Source: JAWXBK01 sp040878185
GTDB taxonomy: Bacteria; Pseudomonadota; Alphaproteobacteria; Dongiales; Dongiaceae
DNA length: 64,000 nt
Assembly: GCA_040878185.1 (NCBI GenBank)
Contig: JBBDMS010000059.1
Coordinates: 124,001-188,000, forward strand
Direction of reading: 5' to 3'
The first letter of the stretch is position 1. Every line of letters begins with the position of its first letter. Below are positions 17,797 to 24,507 of the stretch, piece after piece. Made by a program: the position numbers and the translations under genes. Under the pieces are notes generated by a model that saw only the letters and a program-made list of their open reading frames with translations, made no database searches and was not told where the DNA came from.

Positions 17797-20211
17797 CTAG
17801 CCCCGAAGTTCGGCGCCGGTCGCCTTCTTCACCGCCGCCACGATCTTCGCCGCGACCGCCTCGATCTCCTCGTCGGTCAGCGTGCGGTCGTCGGCCTGCA
17901 GGGTGACTGCGATTGCGAGCGACTTTTTGTCCTGGCCGATCGACGCGCCCTCGAACAGATCGAAGATCGAGACCTGACGGATCAGCGCCTTGTCCGCACC
18001 TTTGGCGGCGCGCAGCAATTTGTCGGCGGCCACATCGCGATCGACGACGAACGCGAAGTCGCGCTCGACGGCCTGATAGGGCGATGATTTCAGCGGCGGG
18101 CGTGCGGTTCCCTTCGCGCGCGGTTCCGGCACGCGATCGAGGAACAGCTCGAACGCGACCGCCGGCCCCTTCACGTCGAGCGCCTTCAGGACGCGCGGAT
18201 GCACCGCCCCGAACGACGCGATCGCATTCGGCCCGAGCCGCAGCACGCCCGATTGACCGGGGTGATACCAGGCGGGCGCATCGGTCGTGACCTGGAGATT
18301 CTCGACCGGCGCGCCGAGTGAAGCGAGCAAGGCGAGTGCATCGCCCTTCGCATCGAACGCATCGAGCGCGCGCGGCTTCTGCTGCCAGTGCCGCTGCCCG
18401 CTTGCACCGACGCGCAGGCCTGCCGCGACCAGCGACTGACCCTTCGGCGTCGCATCCGCATATTGCGGGCCGACCTCGAACAAGGCGACATCGCCGAAGC
18501 CGCGCGCCGCGTTGCGCTGCGCCGCGGTCAACAGGTTGGGCAGGATCGAGGGCCGCATCGCATCGAGGTCGGCGCTGATCGGATTGGCCAGCATGAGATC
18601 GCCGCCGCCAAAGAGCCGCGCCGCATCCGCCGGCATGAAGGACCAGGTGACGGCCTCCATCAGGCCGCGCGCGGCCAGCAGGCGCTTCGCCATCGAGGCG
18701 CGCTTCTGCGCCGGCGTGACCGCCGGTTCGGGCAGCGCCGAGAGCCGCGGCAGCGACACCGCCGCGATCCGGTCATAGCCGGCGACGCGCACGATCTCCT
18801 CGACGATATCCGCCTCGCCCTCGACATCGTGCCGCCAGGACGGCACGTCGATATCGAATGTCTCGCCGCGCGCCGCGCCCGACGGCGTCACGGTGAAACC
18901 GAGCGCACGCAGGATCGAAAGCATTTCGTCCTCGGCGATCGCGACGCCGCCCAACGCTGCGACCCGCGCCGGACGGAATGAAATGCGCCGCTGCCATGCC
19001 GGCAGCGCGCCGGCGCTGACGACCTCGCTCGCCTCGCCGCCGCAGAGTTCGAGCACCAGCCTTGCGCCGACTTCCGGTCCCCAGAGCGCCGATTGCGGAT
19101 CGAGCCCGCGCTCGAAGCGGTAGCGCGCATCGCTCTCGATGCCGAGTGCCCGGCCACTGCGCGCGGTGCGGCTCGGATCGAACAAGGCGACTTCGAGGAA
19201 CATCTCGGTCGTCGCCTCGGTGCAGCCGGTTTCCTCGCCGCCCATGATGCCGCCGATGCCGTGCACGGCCTTTGAGTCCGCGATCACGGTCATCGAGGGA
19301 TCGAGCGTGTATTCGCGCCCGTCGAGCGCGAGCATTTTCTCGCCCGGCTTCGCGAAGCGCATCGTCAGATCGCCGGCGAGCTTCTTCGCATCGAACACAT
19401 GCAGCGGCCGGCCAAGATCGTGGGTCACGAAATTGGTGATGTCGACCAAAGCCGAGATCGGCCGAAGGCCGATCGCCAGCAGCCGCTCCTGCAGCCATTT
19501 CGGGCTCGGCCCGTTCTTCAGGCCGCGGAAATAGCGCCCCGCGACATAGGGGCAGGCTGTGGGATCGGCCACGGAATCGCTTGCCAGGTCGATGCGCCAT
19601 TTGACCGGGCTCACGAAGCTGCCGGCAACCGGCGATTGGTCGAAAGGCACGAGCTTGCCGGCACCGGCTGCGGCGAGATCGCGCGCAACACCGGCGACGC
19701 CGAGACAATCGGCGCGGTCGGGCGTGATCGCGATATCGAGCACCGGATCGTCGAGGCCCATCGCTTGCGCGAAGGGCGCGCCGACCGGCGCATCCGCCGG
19801 CAGATCGATGATGCCGTCATGGTCGTCGCCAAGACCCATCTCGCGCGCCGAGCAGAGCATGCCGTTCGATTCGATGCCGCGGATGACGCCCTTCTTCAGC
19901 TCGAGCCCGGTGCCGGGAATGCGCGTGCCGGCGGCAGCGAATACGCCCTTCATGCCGGTGCGCGCATTCGGTGCGCCGCACACCACCTGCACGACTCCGC
20001 TGCCGGTATCGACCATGCAGATTTGCAGTTTGTCGGCATTGGGATGCAGTTTCGCCTCGGTCACATAGGCGACCGTGAAGGCGGCGAGTTCCTTCGCGCG
20101 GTCCTCGATGAATTCGACCTCGAGCCCGAGCGCGGTCAGCTTCGCGCCGATCGTTCCGACATCGGCGTCGGTTGCGAGATGGTTCTTCAGCCAGTCGAGC
20201 GTGAACTTCAT
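17797..20211 (-). CDS. pheT: Phenylalanyl-tRNA synthetase beta subunit
   Basis: 804 residues, normal length. The N-terminal 'MKFTLDWLKNHL' start, the EMAP-like tRNA-binding domain (~40-150), the B3/B4 editing region, B5 domain and C-terminal FDX-ACB anticodon-binding domain ('SSPYQAVERDFAFVVDRD') follow in the standard order. With PheS it forms the cytoplasmic alpha2-beta2 enzyme that charges tRNA-Phe and hydrolyses Tyr-tRNA-Phe. Its start codon overlaps the pheS stop (ATGA), indicating translational coupling, and it is governed by the pheS leader. Confidence 0.97.
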   Translation of the reverse strand: MKFTLDWLKNHLATDADVGTIGAKLTALGLEVEFIEDRAKELAAFTVAYVTEAKLHPNADKLQICMVDTGSGVVQVVCGAPNARTGMKGVFAAAGTRIPGTGLELKKGVIRGIESNGMLCSAREMGLGDDHDGIIDLPADAPVGAPFAQAMGLDDPVLDIAITPDRADCLGVAGVARDLAAAGAGKLVPFDQSPVAGSFVSPVKWRIDLASDSVADPTACPYVAGRYFRGLKNGPSPKWLQERLLAIGLRPISALVDITNFVTHDLGRPLHVFDAKKLAGDLTMRFAKPGEKMLALDGREYTLDPSMTVIADSKAVHGIGGIMGGEETGCTEATTEMFLEVALFDPSRTARSGRALGIESDARYRFERGLDPQSALWGPEVGARLVLELCGGEASEVVSAGALPAWQRRISFRPARVAALGGVAIAEDEMLSILRALGFTVTPSGAARGETFDIDVPSWRHDVEGEADIVEEIVRVAGYDRIAAVSLPRLSALPEPAVTPAQKRASMAKRLLAARGLMEAVTWSFMPADAARLFGGGDLMLANPISADLDAMRPSILPNLLTAAQRNAARGFGDVALFEVGPQYADATPKGQSLVAAGLRVGASGQRHWQQKPRALDAFDAKGDALALLASLGAPVENLQVTTDAPAWYHPGQSGVLRLGPNAIASFGAVHPRVLKALDVKGPAVAFELFLDRVPEPRAKGTARPPLKSSPYQAVERDFAFVVDRDVAADKLLRAAKGADKALIRQVSIFDLFEGASIGQDKKSLAIAVTLQADDRTLTDEEIEAVAAKIVAAVKKATGAELRG

Positions 20212-21512
20212 CTAGCGATGCCCCCGGTCAGCGACGGGACATCGAGCGGCGCAAAGCCGTAATGGCGCAGCCAGCGCAGATCGGCCTCGAAGAAGGTGCG
20301 CAGATCGGGGATGCCGTATTTCAGCATCGCGATGCGCTCGATCCCCATGCCGAAGGCGAATCCCTGATAGCGCATCGGATCGATGCCGCCCATCTCAAGC
20401 ACTTTCGGATGCACCATGCCGCAGCCGAGAATCTCGAGCCAGTCGCCGTGATTGCCGAGCTTGAGTTCGCCGCCCTTGCGCGAGCAGCCGATATCGACTT
20501 CGGCCGACGGTTCGGTGAACGGAAAGAAGCTCGGGCGGAAACGCAGCGGCAGATCGGGGATGCCGAAAAACGTGCGGCAGAAATCGACCAGGCAGCCCTT
20601 GAGATGGCCCATATGCGAGGCCTCGTCGATCACGAGCCCTTCGACCTGATGGAACATCGGCGTGTGCGTCATGTCGCTGTCGTTCCGGTAGGTGCGGCCC
20701 GGCGCGATGATGCGGATCGGCGGCGGATGATCCTTCATGTGACGGATCTGCACCGGCGAGGTGTGCGTGCGTAATAGAAGGTTTTCGCGAGCGGCAACGG
20801 CCGCCCCACCAACCCCGTTGCCGCTCGCGCGTTTGGAGTCCTTATCGTTCTCCACCGGCTGCGGCCCGCCGCGGACGGCAGGGTTGGCGGGGCGGCCATC
20901 GCTCGCACCACTCTCCGACCCTTCGCTAGCACGAGCGATAGGGTTGGCGTCGCCGAGGGCAGCGGGGTCGCCGCCGCGGATGGCAGGGTTGGAGTGGCGG
21001 CTGCCGTCCGTGGCGGCCAGATAGAACGTATCGTGCATCTGGCGCGCCGGATGATCGGCCGGAATGTTGAGCGCCGTGAAATTATGGAAATCGTCCTCGA
21101 TGTCCGGCCCTTCGGCGACAGAGAAACCCATCTCGCCGAAGATCGCGACGATCTCGTCGATGGTTTGGCTGATCGGATGCAGCCTGCCTTCGACCTCGGG
21201 TCGTGCCGGCAGCGTCACGTCGATGCGTTCGGCCGCGAGTTTCGTTTCGAGACCGGCTTCGTCGAGCGCGTTGCGGCGTGTTTCGATCGCCGCCTGCACC
21301 GCGTCCTTGACGCCATTGAGCTTGAGGCCGGCCTCGCGGCGCTGATCGGGATCGAGCCCGCCGAGCTTTTTCATGAGCTGGCTGATTTCGCCCTTCTTGC
21401 CGAGCGCCTCGACGCGCATCGCTTCGAGCGTCTGGGGATCGTTCGCAGCCGTAGCGGCCGCGACCCATTTCGCTTCGATCGCCTTGTAGTCGATTTTGCT
21501 GGAGTCGGTCAT
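20208..21512 (-). CDS. pheS: Phenylalanyl-tRNA synthetase alpha subunit with a long in-frame insert
   Basis: 434 residues, about 75 more than typical PheS. Residues 1-168 (coiled-coil arm and start of the catalytic core, 'DHPARQMHDTFYL') and 245-434 ('LLRTHTSPVQIRHM', motif 2 'PGRTYRNDSDMTHTPMFHQVEG', motif 3 'GFAFGMGIERIAML') match the family closely. Between them, residues ~169-244 are a low-complexity, repeat-derived insertion rich in Asn, Pro, Ala, Gly and Arg. The frame is intact, so the insert is presumably tolerated as a surface loop. PheS provides the aminoacylation site. Transcription starts from a dedicated promoter and passes a leader peptide and an attenuator-like terminator before the gene. 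Confidence 0.95.
   Translation of the reverse strand: MTDSSKIDYKAIEAKWVAAATAANDPQTLEAMRVEALGKKGEISQLMKKLGGLDPDQRREAGLKLNGVKDAVQAAIETRRNALDEAGLETKLAAERIDVTLPARPEVEGRLHPISQTIDEIVAIFGEMGFSVAEGPDIEDDFHNFTALNIPADHPARQMHDTFYLAATDGSRHSNPAIRGGDPAALGDANPIARASEGSESGASDGRPANPAVRGGPQPVENDKDSKRASGNGVGGAAVAARENLLLRTHTSPVQIRHMKDHPPPIRIIAPGRTYRNDSDMTHTPMFHQVEGLVIDEASHMGHLKGCLVDFCRTFFGIPDLPLRFRPSFFPFTEPSAEVDIGCSRKGGELKLGNHGDWLEILGCGMVHPKVLEMGGIDPMRYQGFAFGMGIERIAMLKYGIPDLRTFFEADLRWLRHYGFAPLDVPSLTGGIAR
20781..21008. repeat. Palindromic/repeated DNA element inserted in frame in pheS
   Basis: The 228-bp segment encoding the extra PheS residues contains a perfect 15-bp inverted repeat (20786-20800 with 20815-20829, 14-bp loop). 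It also holds a second inverted repeat ATCGCTCG/CGAGCGAT (20898-20905, 20932-20939) and a 19-bp direct repeat with one mismatch (20869-20887 and 20974-20992). The encoded peptide repeats the motifs NPAIRGG, NPIARAS and NPAVRGG. This composition, and its insertion exactly between conserved blocks without shifting the frame, resemble the coding-sequence palindromic elements known from Rickettsia and Wolbachia. Homology to those is not claimed. Confidence 0.7.
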
Positions 21513-21548
21513 CGCATCTGCCGTTCAACGATAAGGGGCCGTCTCATG

Positions 21549-21578
21549 AAAAAAGGGCCGATCGCCATGGATCGGCCC
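21549..21578 (-). terminator. Attenuator-like terminator in the pheS leader
   Basis: On the minus strand GGGCCGATC (21578-21570), loop CATGGC and GATCGGCCC (21563-21555) form a perfect 9-bp stem followed by six T (21554-21549). It lies only 37 bases before the pheS start codon and after a short phenylalanine-containing reading frame, as in amino-acid attenuation. Confidence 0.8.
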
Positions 21579-21614
21579 CCGTCTGGTCCTCTGTTCCGCC
21601 GTGCCGGTCGGCCG

Positions 21615-21704
21615 TCAGTGCGACGAAGCCGGGCACGGCCCGAAAGAGGCGGGCCGCATCCTTGCGTAGAAGTCGGTAAATCGCAGATCCGCCGGAAAAT
21701 CCAT
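21615..21704 (-). CDS. Candidate phe leader peptide
   Basis: A 29-codon frame begins MDFPADLRFTDFYARM and ends at TGA 21617-21615. It holds four phenylalanine codons and one tyrosine codon, and lies between a sigma70-type promoter and a terminator directly upstream of pheS. In phe attenuation a ribosome stalled at Phe codons when charged tRNA-Phe is scarce prevents terminator formation, raising synthetase expression. The Phe codons are spread out, unlike the dense run in E. coli pheM/pheL, and the ribosome site (CGGGG nine bases upstream) is modest, so function is inferred from layout. Confidence 0.5.
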   Translation of the reverse strand: MDFPADLRFTDFYARMRPASFGPCPASSH

Positions 21705-21734
21705 CGCGTTCGGCCCCGAAAAACAGTGCGGCGG

Positions 21735-21764
21735 ACTATAAGTGCGCGGCCGCAAGAGGGTCAA
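21735..21764 (-). promoter_or_regulatory. Sigma70-type promoter of pheST
   Basis: TTGACC (21764-21759) and TATAGT (21740-21735) are separated by 18 bases. The predicted transcript would begin ~25 bases before the leader-peptide ATG at 21704. Both boxes differ from consensus at one position each. Confidence 0.7.
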
Positions 21765-21824
21765 TCGGCTCAACCGGGCCGGCAGCGAATGACCGGGCCC
21801 GCAGCCGCCGACCGGTCTTAAGCC

Positions 21825-22105
21825 TCAGCCATGCGTAAACTTGTCGATGGCCCAGAGCCAGGTCCCATCGGCCTGCCGCCGCGCCACTTCGACGGTGATC
21901 CTTCCGCCGGACATGCGCGTTGCCGTCAGCGCCAGACTCGCCCGTCGCTGCTGTCGAGGATGGCATCCTCCTCGTAGAGCGCGATCATGCCGTCGACATC
22001 GCCCACGCGCTGGCGTGCGACAAGGAACCGCTCCAGATCCAAAGGATCGCGCGCGGGTTCATGGCTTTTTCCGGATGTCATCCCAGATGTCATCCCAGAT
22101 GTCAT
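21825..22105 (-). pseudogene. NTF2-like/SnoaL-type (DUF4440) gene, frameshifted and internally deleted
   Basis: One frame starts with a triplicated MTSG (ATGs at 22105, 22093 and 22081) and continues DPLDLERFLVARQRVG...MIALYEEDAILDSSDGR before a TGA. A second frame then supplies a typical C-terminal strand pair, MSGGRITVEVARRQADGTW, and ends WAIDKFTHG at 21825. Together they make the two ends of an NTF2-like protein, but ~35-40 central residues are missing and the halves are in different frames. No single frame encodes a complete domain. It lies between the rplT/lipoprotein genes and the pheST promoter. Confidence 0.75.
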
Positions 22106-22106
22106 C
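22074..22106. repeat. 12-bp tandem repeat, nearly three units
   Basis: Unit GATGTCATCCCA, two full copies and a nine-base third. On the minus strand it encodes MTSG repeated in frame at the start of the NTF2-like pseudogene and so duplicates its start codon. Confidence 0.85.
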
Positions 22107-22131
22107 GATGTCTGTCCCGGATCGATCGTGG

Positions 22132-22530
22132 CTAGTCGAGCTGCATCAGCAGCAGATTGAGCATGCCCGAAAGCAGGCTCTGCTCGCGCCCGTCGACGAG
22201 CGCGCGGTCGAGCCGGATCCGGGCGGTGCCGCGGTCGTGCAGATACTCGAAACGGATTTCATGCGCCCGGCCGGAGCTTGCGGGCCGCTCGATGTCGGCG
22301 ATGACACGGACGGTCCCCTCGCGGCCGTCGACCTTTTCCGCCGACCATGCGACCGAGCCGTCGGGACCGGCGAGTTCGTCGGCGAATTCGGCGTTGGTCC
22401 GGCCCGGCGCAAACTCCGCCGCCTGCACCGCCTCGATATCGGCGTCGTAATTATCGCAGGCGGCAGCGAGCAGGCCCGCTGCCAGAGCCATCGACAGAAA
22501 CGAACGCCGTAATATCGAAATCGGGGTCAA
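22132..22530 (-). CDS. Putative lipoprotein, unknown function
   Basis: 132 residues if started at the TTG at 22530, which overlaps the rplT stop codon; an ATG at 22491 would give 119 and a shorter signal peptide. The N-terminus is a lipoprotein signal: basic residues (ILRR), a hydrophobic run and the lipobox-like LLAAAC. The mature part is an acidic beta-rich domain of about 105 residues ('FADELAGPDGSVAWSAEKVDG', 'RVIADIERPASS') that I cannot assign. It probably sits on the periplasmic side of a membrane. Its overlap with rplT places it at the end of the infC-rpmI-rplT transcript. Confidence 0.7.
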   Translation of the reverse strand: MTPISILRRSFLSMALAAGLLAAACDNYDADIEAVQAAEFAPGRTNAEFADELAGPDGSVAWSAEKVDGREGTVRVIADIERPASSGRAHEIRFEYLHDRGTARIRLDRALVDGREQSLLSGMLNLLLMQLD

Positions 22531-22907
22531 CCGGCTTTCGCGGGGGCGGCCTTCGGAAGAGCGGACTCGGCCTGCTTCACCAGGGCTGCGAAGGCGTGTG
22601 GTTCGCGCACCGCCAGATCCGCCAGCACCTTGCGATCGATCTCGATGCCGGCGCGCTTCAGACCGTTCATCATCTTCGCGTAGGTGAGCCCGTTCTCGCG
22701 CGCACCCGCATTGATGCGCTGGATCCACAAGGCGCGGAACTCGCGCTTCCGATTGCGCCGGTCGCGATAGGCATATTGCAGCCCCTTCTCGACCTTCTCG
22801 ATGGCGATGCGGAAATTCGTGCCGGCGCGGCCGCGATAGCCGGCCGCCATATCCACGATCTTCTTGTGGCGTGCGTGCGTGGTAACGCCGCGTTTTACTC
22901 GTGCCAT
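22527..22907 (-). CDS. rplT: 50S ribosomal protein bL20
   Basis: 126 residues with the conserved start 'MARVKRGVTTHARHKKI' and the helical RNA-binding core 'YRDRRNRKREFRALWIQRINAGAR'. It binds 23S rRNA early in large-subunit assembly. The C-terminus has a short Ala/Pro/Lys extension (AAPAKAG). It follows rpmI by 12 bases in the canonical infC-rpmI-rplT order, although another gene separates infC from rpmI here. Confidence 0.98.
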   Translation of the reverse strand: MARVKRGVTTHARHKKIVDMAAGYRGRAGTNFRIAIEKVEKGLQYAYRDRRNRKREFRALWIQRINAGARENGLTYAKMMNGLKRAGIEIDRKVLADLAVREPHAFAALVKQAESALPKAAPAKAG

Positions 22908-22919
22908 GATCCGGGCTCC

Positions 22920-23135
22920 TTATCGCTGGAACTTGTCGCCGTAGGGCAGCTGATAGCGCTTGATATTCGGTGCATCGACATCTGCAACGATGCCGGTGCC
23001 CCGCGTCTGACGCTTCATCTGCTTCGGACGCTTGACGAGTCCGTGGCGTTTGTTGGCCGGGTTCATGCGCACCTTACCGGTGCCGGTAAACGAGAAGCGC
23101 TTCTTGGCGCTCGAATTGCTCTTCATCTTGGGCAT
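22920..23135 (-). CDS. rpmI: 50S ribosomal protein bL35
   Basis: 71 residues from the ATG at 23135 ('MPKMKSNSSAKKRFSFTGTG'); the longer open frame upstream lacks family similarity. The basic segment 'KRHGLVKRPKQMKRQTRG' is typical. It is a small component of the large ribosomal subunit, cotranscribed with rplT. Confidence 0.97.
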   Translation of the reverse strand: MPKMKSNSSAKKRFSFTGTGKVRMNPANKRHGLVKRPKQMKRQTRGTGIVADVDAPNIKRYQLPYGDKFQR

Positions 23136-23294
23136 TTGGAAGTCCTTGGATTTCTTGGATAACGCCGCGCGGTTGGGCATGCCCGTAAATCAGGCCCAGT
23201 GGCCGCTGGAAAACGGCGCGCGGGTTATACAGGAGGGCTCGCCGCCAAGGCAAGCCGGGGCGGGATACCGCGCCGGGGCCCGAAGACCGCCGGC

Positions 23295-23783
23295 TCAGCC
23301 CCACATCTGATAGAGCCAGGCGAGGCCGAGAAAGGTCCAGAACCAGGGCGAAACCAGCAGCCCGACGATCGCCGTCCCGAGGCCGATCACCGCCCAGCCG
23401 TGATGGCCGCGCAGGCCCGCGATAATCGCGAGGAGGATTGCCAGCGGCGCCAGGATCCACGCCATCTTGAAGAGCGCGGCGATGCCGAAAATCGCCGCCA
23501 GCGCCCCGCTGACCGGCGGCGTCCAGGGCGGCAACGAAAGCGCCGAGGGCAGGACGAAGCCGGCGGGTGCCGCCGGCCTCCCGGCACCATCCCCGGCCCC
23601 ATCGCCGACGACCTCCGTGACGACGTCCGGAACCGGACCCGCCTTGGCCATCAGATCGCCAATCGGCAAAGCCGGCCGGCGCTCCGGCAGCACAACCACG
23701 CGGGCGGCAGCGCGATCCGTTAACGCGCCACCGTCCGCCGGGTTGGATGGGTTCTGACCATCCGGTTCGCGCGCGCCGCTCAT
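23295..23783 (-). CDS. Membrane protein with Pro/Ala-rich N-terminal half, unknown function
   Basis: 162 residues from the ATG at 23783. Residues 1-80 are polar and Pro/Ala/Gly-rich and look disordered. Residues ~83-162 hold three or four short hydrophobic segments ('ALAAIFGIAALFKMAWILAPLAILLAIIAGL', then 'IGLGTAIVGLLVSPWFWTFLGLAW'). This resembles small DUF4190-like membrane domains but I do not name a family. It is inserted between infC and rpmI in the translation operon and in the same orientation, so it should be cotranscribed. Confidence 0.7.
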   Translation of the reverse strand: MSGAREPDGQNPSNPADGGALTDRAAARVVVLPERRPALPIGDLMAKAGPVPDVVTEVVGDGAGDGAGRPAAPAGFVLPSALSLPPWTPPVSGALAAIFGIAALFKMAWILAPLAILLAIIAGLRGHHGWAVIGLGTAIVGLLVSPWFWTFLGLAWLYQMWG

Positions 23784-23894
23784 GGTTCGCTCGACCGGAT
23801 CGCAACGTCTGAGAGTGTCATGTCGGGTACGCCAGTCCGGGATCTCAGGGATCGGCCCCCGCATCGCCGGTCACGCGATCGATCACGCTGCCGA

Positions 23895-24431
23895 TCACTT
23901 GGGCGCCATGATCATGATCATCTGCCGCCCCTCGAGCCGGGGCAGCTGCTCGATTTTGGCCTTTTCGTCCATGTCGCCCCGCACGCGGTCGAGAACCTTG
24001 AGACCGAGTTCCTGGTGCGCCATTTCGCGGCCGCGGAATCGCATCGTGACCTTGACCTTGTCGCCTTCCTCGATGAAGCGCTGAATCGCACGCATCTTCA
24101 CCTGGTAATCGTGAATGTCGATCCCGGGACGCATCTTGATTTCTTTGACTTCGATGATGCGCTGTTTCTTGCGCGCGTCGTGCTTGCGCTTGCGCTCTTC
24201 ATATTTGAATTTGCCGAAATCGAGGATCTTGCAGACCGGCGGTGCCGCATTCGGCGACACCTCGACCAGATCGAGCCCGGCATCTTCGGCCTGGGCGATC
24301 GCATCGCGGATCGGTACGACGCCGAGCATGGCCCCGTCCGCGCCTACCAGTCTTACCTCCCGGGCATTGATTTCGTGATTGATGCGCGGCCCCTCGCGCT
24401 GCGGTGCTTGGGCAAAAGATGGTCTGGCTAT
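23895..24431 (-). CDS. infC: Translation initiation factor IF-3, probable ATA start
   Basis: 178 residues when initiated at the ATA at 24431-24429, which has AGGAG eight bases upstream. The protein then starts M(I)ARPSFAQAPQREGPRINHEI, as expected for IF-3. There is no ATG, GTG or TTG between the thrS stop region and this point; the nearest in-frame ATG (24545) lies inside thrS. N-domain, linker ('FGKFKYEERKRKHDARKKQ') and C-domain ('MRPGIDIHDYQVKMRAIQRFIEEGDKVKVTMRFRGRE') are complete. IF-3 discriminates against non-standard start codons on the 30S subunit, and rare starts in infC are known to allow autoregulation. Confidence 0.95.
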   Translation of the reverse strand: MARPSFAQAPQREGPRINHEINAREVRLVGADGAMLGVVPIRDAIAQAEDAGLDLVEVSPNAAPPVCKILDFGKFKYEERKRKHDARKKQRIIEVKEIKMRPGIDIHDYQVKMRAIQRFIEEGDKVKVTMRFRGREMAHQELGLKVLDRVRGDMDEKAKIEQLPRLEGRQMIMIMAPK

Positions 24432-24507
24432 GGATACTTCTCCTCTTGTTGCTGGAACAGGTTCGGCGGCAGGCCGCCCGCCAAACGGGCGGAGGGCCCC
24501 ATTCCCC

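Noticed and set aside
22074..22106. Short tandem repeat as a CRISPR
   Set aside because: Units are 12 bases with no spacers. No CRISPR array or cas gene was seen anywhere in the window.
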